A stretch of 64,000 bases of DNA from Winogradskyella wichelsiae (GCF_013403925.1 NZ_JABFDJ010000010.1:33385-97384), one strand, 5' to 3'; counted from the stretch's first letter, positions 47,016 through 58,730 are shown. Notes: generated by a model from the letters alone, not told the origin. Numbers and translations are program-made.

Positions 47016-47169
47016 TTAATAATAGTTAGGCTAACAAAAATAGAAGAAGCTTTGCGCAACAGCTGTTAATACCTCGTTAAATATTAATATAATCATCAAT
47101 AATTTAAACATTTAAAGTTTTTTTAAGATTCCTAATTACCTAAATGAATAGATTGTGCGTTTAATTTTC

Positions 47170-47177
47170 TACTTTTG
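47170..47177 (+). promoter_or_regulatory. -7 box TACTTTTG for the ABC-F gene
   Basis: An exact TAnnTTTG match 57 bases before the start codon. A TTG at 47153-47155 is closer than usual for a -33, so that element is uncertain. Confidence 0.5.
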
Positions 47178-47230
47178 CATTCTCAAAAATTCACCTTTAG
47201 TATATAAGGGTTAACAGATTAAAATATTAA

Positions 47231-48859
<1,629 letters not shown>

Positions 48860-48880
48860 GCACCCTACTTTATAATATAA

Positions 48881-48915
48881 AAAAATGCTGGTATTTTAAA
48901 ATACCAGCATTTTTT
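48881..48915 (+). terminator. Terminator after the ABC-F gene
   Basis: A perfect palindrome (AAAATGCTGGTATTTT and complement) with T-rich 3' flank, about 22 bases past the stop. Confidence 0.88.
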
Positions 48916-48995
48916 GTTTAATAATGATTAACTCGTGAAAAAGTATAAATCAACATTGTAATACATTAAAGTTTTAGTCTTGTCTTAGCTCTAAT

Positions 48996-49235
48996 TTAAG
49001 ACGCTTCCATTTCTGCTTTAACTCGGTTTACAATGGTCATCGCTTTGTCTAACTCATCGTTATGAACAAAGACTTCTTGAAAACCTTGATTCATTGATGC
49101 GTAACCAGCTAAACGTTGTGATTCGCTTTCGTCCTTAATAATAGGAACAATACCTTCATGTTCCAATTCGTCTTTAACGCGTGTAACTAAAATAAAATTT
49201 CCGTAATAGACTTTAATATATTCTGTAGTGCTCAT
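48996..49235 (-). CDS. DUF2007 domain protein
   Basis: Small protein of 79 residues from the ATG at 49235 (STTEYIKVYYGNFILVTR). The frame extends to 49292, but the added residues are not part of the family. The DUF2007 domain resembles the regulatory ACT/PII-like signal proteins; the pattern HEGIVPIIKDESE and FQEVFVHNDELDKA is typical. The role is unknown. Confidence 0.75.
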   Translation of the reverse strand: MSTTEYIKVYYGNFILVTRVKDELEHEGIVPIIKDESESQRLAGYASMNQGFQEVFVHNDELDKAMTIVNRVKAEMEAS

Positions 49236-49365
49236 AGGTATAGATATTAGTTGATAATTAAAAGGTACGAAATTTTTTGAATATATTTTCAAACAATTTC
49301 TGTATTGATTCGTATTAGCTATCGATTTTTTATAAGCAATAGTTTTTAGTTATGGTAATATTAAA

Positions 49366-49390
49366 TAATAAAATAAAATAAAATAAAATT
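49366..49390 (+). repeat. Tandem AAATA repeats upstream of katG
   Basis: About four consecutive TAAAA/AAATA pentamers lie 55-75 bases before the katG start. A short tandem repeat here could vary in length by slippage. No consensus -7 box was found; the nearest is TATTTTTA at about 49408. Confidence 0.5.
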
Positions 49391-49430
49391 TAGTGCTAAT
49401 ATTTTATATTTTTATAAAAAATTAAAATAA

Positions 49431-51668
<2,238 letters not shown>

Positions 51669-51688
51669 TATATATTAAACATTGATAT

Positions 51689-51721
51689 AAAAAGGAATGG
51701 ACTTGATGTGCATTCCTTTTT
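51689..51721 (+). terminator. Hairpin between katG and the ankyrin gene
   Basis: AAAAAGGAATG pairs perfectly with CATTCCTTTTT around an 11-base loop and ends in Ts. It would end most katG transcripts and let some read through into the ankyrin gene, whose start is 27 bases on. Confidence 0.75.
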
Positions 51722-51748
51722 ATTTTAAAAATTTTAAAATTTCTAAAA

Positions 51749-52222
51749 ATGAAAAAAGATACCGATGTTTTTTTTGAAGCCATAAAAGTTGGGGATAAAG
51801 ACAGATTAAAAGCTTTAATGTGTATTAACCCACAATTAGTAAACAGTCAAGATACTCGTGGATTTACACCTCTTATTTTAGCAACTTATTTTGATAATGA
51901 AGAAGCGACACAAGTTCTTATTGAAAATAATGCAGATATTAATGCAAAAGATGCCTCAGGAAATACGGCCTTAATTGGTGTGAGTTTTAAAGGGAATACA
52001 TCTTTAGCAACAACGCTATTGGCCAATGGAGCAGATGTAAATGCTGTTAATAACCAGGGAACTACAGCATTAATTTTTGCAACGCAATACAATAAAATTG
52101 ATATTGTAAAATTATTATTGGAACATAAAGCAGATGCTACCATTAATGATACTGATGGTAAAACGGCTCTAGATTATGCGGAAGAAAAAGACTTTACAGA
52201 GATTACTGCGATTTTGGGATAG
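51749..52222 (+). CDS. Ankyrin repeat protein
   Basis: Protein of 157 residues made almost entirely of ankyrin repeats (DTRGFTPLILATYFDNEEAT, DASGNTALIGVSFKGNTSLA, NNQGTTALIFATQYNKIDIV, DTDGKTALDYAEEKDFTEI). It has no signal peptide. In Pseudomonas an ankyrin protein encoded next to a catalase gene (ankB-katB) supports catalase function, so a helper role for KatG is a fair inference. It lies 80 bases downstream of katG, after the hairpin. Confidence 0.85.
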   Translation: MKKDTDVFFEAIKVGDKDRLKALMCINPQLVNSQDTRGFTPLILATYFDNEEATQVLIENNADINAKDASGNTALIGVSFKGNTSLATTLLANGADVNAVNNQGTTALIFATQYNKIDIVKLLLEHKADATINDTDGKTALDYAEEKDFTEITAILG

Positions 52223-52307
52223 TAAATATACCATTGGCTGGCGCAGAGGTATACCGCTAAGTGAAATTAGTGTGGAGTTTAGTTAATAAGATTGAGTGAG
52301 TACTTAA

Positions 52308-52811
52308 TTATATTGGCTGCTGAGCATCGTTCTTTAGCACGAACTTTAGTTTGTAATCCAAATTTTCTTTCGTAATACCTATCTTATTTAAATTTACCCA
52401 AAGGTCTTCGTCACTGTCAAATAATTCAAAAAGTTTTTCTTTTCCGTAGTCTTTTAAGATGAGTTCACAAAGAAGGGCACCAACCATATAAGGCATTGAA
52501 GTTTCTTCATAAATATACAGTCTCTCATAAGGCTCTGTGTAATTACTAAAATTTACATCAGAGCTTTCTTCAAGATATTTAATTACATTTTCTCTATGAA
52601 ATTTATAATCAAAAACTCCACTTCCTCCTACAAGCATTGCAAATCCTTCATCGAGTAATCTGGGAATTGTCGGAAAACGTTTTTGAGCGTATATGTGAGT
52701 CAATTCGTGAGCATAAAACTCTAAATTATTGGCAGAAAAAATAATATTTGATTCTGCAAAACCACCTGTTTCACTGACATACCTCATTGGGGTAACACAT
52801 TGGCGCCCCAA
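52308..52811 (-). pseudogene. 5'-truncated gluzincin-like metallopeptidase
   Basis: C-terminal 167 residues of what looks like a zinc metallopeptidase: HELTH at residues 35-39, with Glu55 (LLDEGFA) 16 residues beyond the second histidine as the likely third ligand. There is no plausible start: only a TTG at 52811, and the frame stays open upstream into the end of the ABC gene, 15 bases away. The N-terminal domain and any signal peptide are missing. The best reading is a remnant left when the upstream DNA was replaced; a short functional protein is possible. Confidence 0.6.
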
Positions 52812-52825
52812 AACCGCGCTATAGG

Positions 52826-54064
52826 TTATTTCTGAATACCTACAGACCCTTGTGGAGAAGGGTGAAGCTCATAGATAAAATCAGGGTTAATGTTAGCCTC
52901 ATCACGATGGGCAACAAACAAAATACTGGTCTCACTTTCGTTGGCGATTTTGTTTATTAAAGCCGAAATAAGTGCTCTACCGTCATCATCAACATTAATT
53001 AAGGGTTCATCTAAAATCAATAAAGGTGGATGCTTAATCATTGCTCTTGCTATTAATATTAAGCGTTGAACAGCAGGTGATACCTTAAGGAAAGAGGTGT
53101 TCTTTTCTTTACTTAAATTTAAGACGTCTATCCATTGAGCTGCCGTATGTATTTGTGCGGTAGATGGTGTTTGGTATAAACCAATGCTATCAAAAAAGCC
53201 AGACAGAATCATATGCTCTATGGTATAGCTTCGTTTAAATAACTCTAACATCGCAGGACTAATATAGCCGATTTTCTGTTTGATATCCCAAACACTTTCC
53301 CCACTGCCTTTTTTCTTGCCAAAGAGATATAGGTCTTGACCATAAGCTTTGGAATTATTCCCATAAATCATAGAGAGTAAGGTTGTTTTACCAGATCCAT
53401 TTGGGCCAATTAAATGCCAAAATTCCTTTTTTTTAATGGTCCAGTTGATATCTTTTAGAATGGAACGATCTTCATAAGTCACATTTACATTCTTGAGTTC
53501 TACGAGCACTTCTGGAATATTGGTGTACGTTGTTATCGCCGAAGGGATGTCTTTATCAAAAACAAACGCACTTTTTTGAAAAGTATAGTCTTCAATGGGC
53601 ACCACCGCTCTAAGTTCCGCTTTTTCAAAAGTAATAATATGGGTAATTACAGGTAATACATCATCCTGTCTGTTAAAAATTAAGACGATAGGCATGTCTT
53701 TAGACAAGGCTATTAATTGCTGTTTTAATTCAGACACAGAGGCTTTGTCTAAGGTTTCATAAGGATTATTTAAGACGATGAAATCTGGGTTTTGCTGTAA
53801 TAGATAAGATAGCAATGCTTTTTTTTGTTCACCAGAAGATAACGTTCTAAGACTTCTGTTTGATCCAGATGTTAATTCAAAATTATCGTATTTTTCTTCC
53901 TCTTCAATATATTTTTCTAACACGGCATTTGCAAATAAAGCCCCTCGTTTGCCTTCTAATCCGGGTAGTTTATAGTTGCCACTTAATAAGTGCGCTAACC
54001 AATGCGCTTGTGGTGAACGCGTGGTATCTTTAATGGCGTAATGCTGATGATGTGATGGTTTCAT
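52826..54064 (-). CDS. ModF-like tandem ATP-binding cassette protein
   Basis: Protein of 412 residues with two ATPase domains and no membrane segment. NBD1 (about 1-175) keeps a signature (TLSSGEQKKALLSYLL) but has no Walker A. NBD2 (about 185-405) has Walker A GPNGSGKTT, Walker B LLILDEPLIN and a weaker signature (KVSPAVQRLILIARAM). The layout matches ModF/PhrA proteins, whose role is unclear (molybdate uptake or photorepair have been proposed). It is separated by 96 bases from the Crp/Fnr gene and by 15 from the truncated peptidase. Confidence 0.75.
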   Translation of the reverse strand: MKPSHHQHYAIKDTTRSPQAHWLAHLLSGNYKLPGLEGKRGALFANAVLEKYIEEEEKYDNFELTSGSNRSLRTLSSGEQKKALLSYLLQQNPDFIVLNNPYETLDKASVSELKQQLIALSKDMPIVLIFNRQDDVLPVITHIITFEKAELRAVVPIEDYTFQKSAFVFDKDIPSAITTYTNIPEVLVELKNVNVTYEDRSILKDINWTIKKKEFWHLIGPNGSGKTTLLSMIYGNNSKAYGQDLYLFGKKKGSGESVWDIKQKIGYISPAMLELFKRSYTIEHMILSGFFDSIGLYQTPSTAQIHTAAQWIDVLNLSKEKNTSFLKVSPAVQRLILIARAMIKHPPLLILDEPLINVDDDGRALISALINKIANESETSILFVAHRDEANINPDFIYELHPSPQGSVGIQK

Positions 54065-54160
54065 GTAGCTTAGAGTTAGGGGAGTGTACTCACCGTTTTT
54101 TATTAATTGAAATGTTGTACGGTGTACTTAGTTTTCTCCAATGACATTTCCTTTTTATTG

Positions 54161-54736
54161 TCAGATTTTAGACTTGATTCTACTTAATGTTTCATGTGAT
54201 ATATTGATATAAGACGCTACAATTTTGTTTGGTAAACGTTTCACAATGTTTGGGTTTATCTTGAATAATTGCTTGTATCTTTCTGCTGCATCTAGTGTTG
54301 TAAAAGAGATTAATCTCTTCGCATTATTGACATAAGCTTTTTCTAAATAGATGTTATAAAAATCTTTCCATTTAGGAACAATGGTCATAAGATGTCTAAA
54401 ATCATCGTGTGTGATGTAAAGAAGTTCACTGTTTTCAATAACTTGAATTGTTTCTTGTGCAGGTTCATTGGTGATGAAACTTACTAGTTCTGTCGCAAAT
54501 TGATTTTCAAAGGCGATGTAACGTGTGACGTCTTTTCCTTCTTCATTGATGTAAAAAAGCCTTAAACAGCCTTTGTTTACGAAATAACTCACCTGACTAT
54601 TTTTCCCATGGGACAGCAAAATGTCGTTTTTCTTTTTTTTAATTGTTTTAAAATAAGACAACACGATTGTTAAATCTTCATCATCAATATTTATATTCTT
54701 TTTTATGAAATTAGTGAGTTCTATAGTGTCTGTCAT
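54161..54736 (-). CDS. Crp/Fnr family transcriptional regulator
   Basis: Protein of 191 residues. The N-terminal cyclic-nucleotide-binding-like domain (about 20-110) has no FNR-type cysteine cluster. The C-terminal helix-turn-helix (IVASYINISHETLSRIKSKI) has Glu182, Ser185 and Arg186, the E-xx-SR set by which FNR reads TTGA half-sites. It starts directly after ribB, so both share an operon. A matching TTGAC-TTAA-GTCAA site lies upstream of ribB, so it probably controls its own operon. The signal it senses is unknown. Confidence 0.85.
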   Translation of the reverse strand: MTDTIELTNFIKKNINIDDEDLTIVLSYFKTIKKKKNDILLSHGKNSQVSYFVNKGCLRLFYINEEGKDVTRYIAFENQFATELVSFITNEPAQETIQVIENSELLYITHDDFRHLMTIVPKWKDFYNIYLEKAYVNNAKRLISFTTLDAAERYKQLFKINPNIVKRLPNKIVASYINISHETLSRIKSKI

Positions 54737-55399
54737 CTATTTGTAGTCTCTTACAAATTTACGATAATGAATAATATCTTGAATAGATAGTACCATTAAA
54801 TTATGTTCATCTGCAAAGTCTAAAATGGTGTCCATTTTTGCCATGGTTCCATCATCGTTCATTAATTCGCACAGGACAGCTTCTGGTTGTAAGCCTGCTA
54901 ATTTCATTAAATCTACGCTGCCTTCCGTATGACCTTGTCTTTCAAAAACACCATTGTTTTTCGCTCTTAAAGGAAAGATATGACCTGGTTTTGCTAAGTC
55001 GTTGCTTGTCGCATTTTCTTTACAAGCCGCTTTTATGGTTGTTAGCCTATCTTTAGCAGAAACCCCTGTAGTAACGCCTTCCTTTGCTTCAATTGAAATG
55101 GTAAAAGGGGTTTGGTAACTGCTGGTGTTTTCTTTGACCATATACGGTAATTCTAACGCATCTGCTTTTTTATTCGGTAAGCAAAGACAGACAATGCCAC
55201 TGCATTTTCTAATCATGAGTGCCATTTGCTTATTCGTCATGTGATGCGCAGAGAATATTAAATCTCCTTCATTTTCTCTGTCTTCATCATCCATAAGGAT
55301 TATTCCATTTCCGTTTTGTAGGTGTATTAGGGCTTTTTCTAAGCGTTGTTGACTGTCTTTATTAAATGTTGTTAACGTCTCTATTTCTGTAAGTACCAT
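54737..55399 (-). CDS. ribB: 3,4-dihydroxy-2-butanone-4-phosphate synthase (stand-alone RibB)
   Basis: Protein of 220 residues that makes the four-carbon unit of riboflavin from ribulose-5-phosphate. [16 protein letters not shown] is the metal and substrate site, followed by [13 protein letters not shown] and GHIFPLRA. It lacks the RibA domain that is fused in the main flavobacterial enzyme, so it is likely a second, regulated copy. It is followed without a gap by the Crp/Fnr gene. No FMN riboswitch is visible upstream. Confidence 0.9.
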   Translation of the reverse strand: MVLTEIETLTTFNKDSQQRLEKALIHLQNGNGIILMDDEDRENEGDLIFSAHHMTNKQMALMIRKCSGIVCLCLPNKKADALELPYMVKENTSSYQTPFTISIEAKEGVTTGVSAKDRLTTIKAACKENATSNDLAKPGHIFPLRAKNNGVFERQGHTEGSVDLMKLAGLQPEAVLCELMNDDGTMAKMDTILDFADEHNLMVLSIQDIIHYRKFVRDYK

Positions 55400-55421
55400 T
55401 TTTGTTTTTATTATTGATATG

Positions 55422-55429
55422 CAAAACTA
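55422..55429 (-). promoter_or_regulatory. -7 box TAGTTTTG for the ribB operon
   Basis: A TAnnTTTG match on the minus strand, 23 bases before the ribB start. No -33 TTG is found at normal spacing, as is usual for promoters that depend on an activator. Confidence 0.6.
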
Positions 55430-55451
55430 ATACTGTCTAAAGTCAGATTAT

Positions 55452-55465
55452 TTGACTTAAGTCAA
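55452..55465. promoter_or_regulatory. FNR/CRP-type operator TTGACTTAAGTCAA
   Basis: A perfect 14-base palindrome with the TTGA-N6-TCAA form of FNR/CRP sites. Its centre is about 41 bases upstream of the predicted start of transcription, the classic class II activator position. The operon contains a regulator whose recognition helix fits this half-site. Confidence 0.6.
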
Positions 55466-55523
55466 TAAATCGATTTTTTATTACTATAAGTTGTATGCTT
55501 AGGTCTCATTTGACAACTAAGAT

Positions 55524-55574
55524 GCTATAAGCTTGTTTTAAGCATTTTATAAGCATGCTATAACCACGCTATAA
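55524..55574 (+). repeat. GCTATAA direct repeats upstream of the 249-residue unknown gene
   Basis: GCTATAA occurs at 55524, 55557 and 55568, with a reverse-complement relative (TTATAAGC) between. The repeats lie 60-110 bases before the gene at 55636 and could be regulator sites or a remnant of a mobile element. Confidence 0.5.
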
Positions 55575-55635
55575 CCTGTATTATAATTTTTTGTATATTG
55601 CTGTATTGTAGGTGTTTAACTTAAAATGTGATGCT

Positions 55636-56385
55636 ATGGCACAACAGACCGGAATTATCCCTTTAGTAGGGACGTTAAATGGTATTAATTTTTATTATTT
55701 GAATGGTAAACCGATTGCACGAAAAGCGGGTGGTGGGTTTACTAGAAAAGCGATAAAAACGAAGGCTAGTATGGAACGCGTTCGCGAAAATGCCAATGAG
55801 TTTGGGCATTGTTCTGCGGTGAATAAAGCGTTTAGATTTGCTTTGAATCCGTTTTATAAGGGACATAAGTTTACGCATTTTCATAGTCGTTTGATGGGCT
55901 TGTTTACGCGTATAAAGGCTTTGGATACGACACATAAGCGTGGGGAACGCTGTGTTGCTGAAGGGATAGGGCAGGCGCATGGGCTTCAGTTATTACAACA
56001 GTTTAACTATACACCAGGGTGCGTTGTACGGCAGGTGTTGCCCTTTACGTTAGATGTTTCTAGTAGTGATTTTGCATTGACACTTACTGATTTTGATATT
56101 GCGCAGGTAGGCTTTGCGGATGGTGCTACTCATATAGCACTGACTTATGGTGTTTTGGATTTTGATTTTAACCATTTGAATTATGCCTTGCATTTGGCTC
56201 CTCCTTTGGTTTTAGATCGTTCTTATGCTGATTCTACTTTGACTTTAGAACCTGCTACTGTGCCTAGTGGGATTGGTACTGCGCTATGTGTGCTTGGTGT
56301 GCGGTTTTACCAAGAGGTGGCTGGTGCTTTATATGTCTTAAATGCTAAAGATAGTGTGGGTATTGCGGTTTTGAAATGTTTGTAG
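55636..56385 (+). CDS. Unknown flavobacterial protein
   Basis: Protein of 249 residues from the ATG at 55636 (AQQTGIIPLVGTLNGINFYY); the frame also reaches a GTG at 55612. The N-terminal GTLNGINFYYLNGKPIARKA and KTKASMERVRENANEF are of a type I have seen in unknown flavobacterial proteins. The second half is beta-rich and hydrophobic. There is no signal peptide and no catalytic motif. Base composition is richer in G and C than its surroundings. It is the only plus-strand gene of this stretch and is flanked by repeats on its 5' side. Confidence 0.6.
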   Translation: MAQQTGIIPLVGTLNGINFYYLNGKPIARKAGGGFTRKAIKTKASMERVRENANEFGHCSAVNKAFRFALNPFYKGHKFTHFHSRLMGLFTRIKALDTTHKRGERCVAEGIGQAHGLQLLQQFNYTPGCVVRQVLPFTLDVSSSDFALTLTDFDIAQVGFADGATHIALTYGVLDFDFNHLNYALHLAPPLVLDRSYADSTLTLEPATVPSGIGTALCVLGVRFYQEVAGALYVLNAKDSVGIAVLKCL

Positions 56386-56457
56386 GGTTTAAGCGATTGT
56401 GACTTTGTTTTACTTTATTTTGAGCCACATTACTTTGTAGGCATTTTGTTGTTTTTA

Positions 56458-56667
56458 CTATTCGTTATTTTTATTTTCTTCTGTTTGTTTTTTAATGTTG
56501 TTTATATTCATTATTGCCATAAATGTTCCAAATATTATTGCATTTAATATAAATCTCCAAATTCTAAAATCTAGTCCGTCGGAATAATCAAATCCAGCCA
56601 TAATACTAGCATAAGCTATTCCTCCAATTAAGCCTCCAATTATTATTGTTTTAGTTTTTTTGTTCAT
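56458..56667 (-). CDS. Small predicted membrane protein
   Basis: Protein of 69 residues from the ATG at 56667 (NKKTKTIIIGGLIGGIAYAS); the frame reaches a TTG at 56703. Two membrane helices (about 6-22 and 35-53) are followed by a charged tail. I recognise no family. It is the first of the mostly minus-strand single genes in the cassette-like region. Confidence 0.5.
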   Translation of the reverse strand: MNKKTKTIIIGGLIGGIAYASIMAGFDYSDGLDFRIWRFILNAIIFGTFMAIMNINNIKKQTEENKNNE

Positions 56668-56743
56668 TTTGCTATTAAATTTGGTTGATGATTTATTCCG
56701 CAAACTTTAATAATTCTGATTGAGCGAATAATTCTGCAACTGG

Positions 56744-57074
56744 CTAAATTCCGCAATCCATTTGGGTTTTGCTATTCAGTTCAGTTTCCGATTCCGCAAA
56801 CGAGCTAAAAGTCAAACGTTTTGTTTTAAATCCTTCTTTTTTATATTTCTTATGTTCAATATTTTTCTTTTCCATAATTCCATAAAATTTTCGTGGTGAG
56901 ATTTTTAGGTCTTTTGTTATTTTACCCACTTTTCTCTTTATACCACTTTAAATTTTCATCTACTTTTTTGTTAAAGTAGTATTTTTCGAGTTTCGCAACA
57001 ATTTGTAATTCAGTCAGATTTGAGTCATTCACATATTATTCAATTTTTGATTTAATGTCTTTTAAATTACTCAT
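56744..57074 (-). pseudogene. Decayed small gene, possibly a helix-turn-helix protein
   Basis: From the ATG at 57074 the minus strand reads SNLKDIKSKIE, then an in-frame stop. It continues with VNDSNLTELQIVAKLEKYYF to about 56930, where a shift of one frame is needed to go on into VGKITKDLKISPRKFYGIM. The two pieces join into one helical, basic protein with a helix-turn-helix-like end. The reading needs one stop and one frameshift, so it is a broken gene or coincidence. Confidence 0.35.
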
Positions 57075-57106
57075 AAATTTTATTTTCAACGGTTCTGCTC
57101 AATGAA

Positions 57107-57238
57107 TGCCAACGGTCTAGTATAAGAATAGTAGCGTATTTTCACTCACTAACTTTTCGGTTAAACATAGACCTTTTTTGTATTTACTGTATGTCGTTTT
57201 AGCGATTAAACCGCTATTATTTTTATACATTGTTGGCA
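57107..57238. repeat. Cassette-boundary repeat E (type 2) with perfect terminal boxes
   Basis: A 132-base element bounded by TGCCAAC (57107-57113) and GTTGGCA (57232-57238), perfectly complementary. Internally it starts GGTCTAGTATAAGAATAGTA and ends GCTATTATTTTTATACAT, similar to element F at 63803-63920. The right end encodes the last five residues of the exporter gene. Ends, size and position resemble an integron attC site. Confidence 0.6.
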
Positions 57239-58167
57239 ACTGCCTTTTCTTTTTTAAAACTATGTAACAACATTCCAATAATTACCAAAACAATTCCTAT
57301 AATTGAGTAAATATCTGGTAAATGAATTTTTAATATAATGATTTCTCCAACAAGAGCGAATAGAACTTCAGCCGATTGCGTCGCTTCTACAGAAGCCAAG
57401 GCTTTCTCATCTTTTTGAACTTTATCTGTTGCCATAAAAAACAATACAGTAGCAATAACGCCTGAACATATAGCTACTATCAATGTTTGATAAACTTGTT
57501 GTTCATTAGGTATTTCATTTATAGTAATTCCATAAATCGATAATAATATCCAAAAAGGTAAACTTCCTAACGTCATTCCTAATGTTCTTTGAATTGCGTT
57601 TAGTTTTCCGTTAGTAACCTGCATCATTTTTCGATTACCTAAAGGATAGGCAAAAGCTGCGATTAAAACAGGGATTGTTCCAAGTAAGAGTTCATTTGTA
57701 GAAATAGATTTAGCTTGACTTATTTGCATAATTAATATTCCTAACAATATTATTAATGAAAAAAGAAGTGCTTGCAGTGATATGGTTTTCTTGAAGCTCG
57801 TTTTATTAATAATTGGCGATATTAACATTCCCGCTACAATTGTAATTTGCCAAGTACTTGCTACGAGCCAAGAAGGTCCATAAGCAGCTGCAAAAGTCAA
57901 AGGTGCATAAAAGACTCCAAAACCTATTGTACTCCAAAGCATCCATTGCCAAGGGTTCTTTTTCATTTCGAGTAGTAACGGTTTTAGGTTTTTTTTTAAA
58001 AGCACTAAAACCAAAAGGAAAGGAATCATCCAAAAGAAACGAAGCGAAGAACTCCAAATCCAATGTCCACCCTCAACTGACATTAATCTATTTAATACAA
58101 AAGTTACTGCAAAAAATAAAGCGGATAACAGGCCTAACAAAATTGCTGTTGATTTATTTGATTTCAT
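57223..58167 (-). CDS. Multidrug resistance efflux transporter family protein (EamA/DMT type)
   Basis: Protein of 314 residues with ten predicted membrane helices, the drug/metabolite transporter layout. The N-terminal ILLGLLSALFFAVTFVLNRL and the GIVLVIIGMLLHS end fit the multidrug resistance efflux branch. It probably exports a small molecule across the inner membrane. Its last codons (VANNV and stop) lie inside boundary repeat E, and a related box (GTTGCTAAC) is just upstream of its start, so it looks like a single-gene cassette. Confidence 0.82.
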   Translation of the reverse strand: MKSNKSTAILLGLLSALFFAVTFVLNRLMSVEGGHWIWSSSLRFFWMIPFLLVLVLLKKNLKPLLLEMKKNPWQWMLWSTIGFGVFYAPLTFAAAYGPSWLVASTWQITIVAGMLISPIINKTSFKKTISLQALLFSLIILLGILIMQISQAKSISTNELLLGTIPVLIAAFAYPLGNRKMMQVTNGKLNAIQRTLGMTLGSLPFWILLSIYGITINEIPNEQQVYQTLIVAICSGVIATVLFFMATDKVQKDEKALASVEATQSAEVLFALVGEIIILKIHLPDIYSIIGIVLVIIGMLLHSFKKEKAVANNV

Positions 58168-58191
58168 TTAAGATTATCTTCGTTTTTTAGG

Positions 58192-58258
58192 TTGTTGCTA
58201 ACTCGTTATAAAACAGATTTTATAGCCCATATCTCGCAAATTAAACAGGATATAAGCT
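58192..58258. repeat. Cassette-boundary repeat G (short type)
   Basis: About 70 bases between the exporter start and the 65-residue gene. It starts TTGCTAACTCGTTATAAAAC and ends TATGTTTGCGTTAA. The terminal boxes are of the same kind as in E but less perfect, and the interior differs from both longer types. Confidence 0.4.
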
Positions 58259-58267
58259 GAACTATGT

Positions 58268-58465
58268 CTAATGTATGTTTGCGTTAATTAATTCTATTTG
58301 AAATTTAGTAGCCTCAAAAGCCATTTGTATGCCTTTGAGATTTACATGTGCTTTATTTAATGTCTCATGTGCAGTATAATCTAAGGCTGCTTTCGTTTCA
58401 AGTTTTCTTGACACCGCCATTAGTTGAGATGGAGTAAATTTCATATTTAGAATGCCTTTTTTCAT
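58268..58465 (-). CDS. Small unknown protein
   Basis: Protein of 65 residues (57 if the second methionine at 58444 is used), cytoplasmic, helical and without known motifs (KFTPSQLMAVSRKLETKAAL). It lies between boundary repeats G and D and shares their orientation, which favours it being a real cassette gene. Function unknown. Confidence 0.45.
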   Translation of the reverse strand: MKKGILNMKFTPSQLMAVSRKLETKAALDYTAHETLNKAHVNLKGIQMAFEATKFQIELINANIH

Positions 58466-58468
58466 ATG

Positions 58469-58636
58469 TATGCTAACGTTGTTATGTATGTTTAGCTACG
58501 AGATTTAAGGAACTAAGTTAGCAAATAAATCACAGATAGACCCGAGCGCAGCGAACTGGCGAAGCAATATTCCAAAGGAATGTGCGTAAGTAGGCTTAAA
58601 ACAAGCCATAAATTATACACATTATTGTGCAGCTTA
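58469..58636. repeat. Cassette-boundary repeat D (type 1, mosaic)
   Basis: Its right third (GTAAGTAGGCTT, AGCCATAAATTATACACAT, TTGTGCAG) matches elements A and C on the plus strand. Its middle (GAGCGCAGCGAACTGGCGAAG without its last base) matches the same part of A on the opposite strand, so the element is a rearranged copy. The left end holds GCTAACGTTG. Confidence 0.5.
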
Positions 58637-58730
58637 TTATTTTTGCGAAATCTATAAAATCTATCTTGACTTCTATTATCGTTTGTTCTATTGTTTCCCT
58701 CTAATCGTTACGTTACTTTTCCCATTTAGA

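Noticed and set aside
55400..55611. FMN riboswitch in front of ribB
   Set aside because: None of the conserved RFN element blocks is visible, and the predicted leader of about 18 bases is too short for one.
57858..58190. Plus-strand frame of 110 codons opposite the exporter
   Set aside because: Lysine-rich shadow of a membrane protein gene with no motifs.
58490..58640. CRISPR array from the repeated short blocks around 58-63 kb
   Set aside because: Copies are kilobases apart, separated by genes, and long; no regular repeat-spacer pattern exists.
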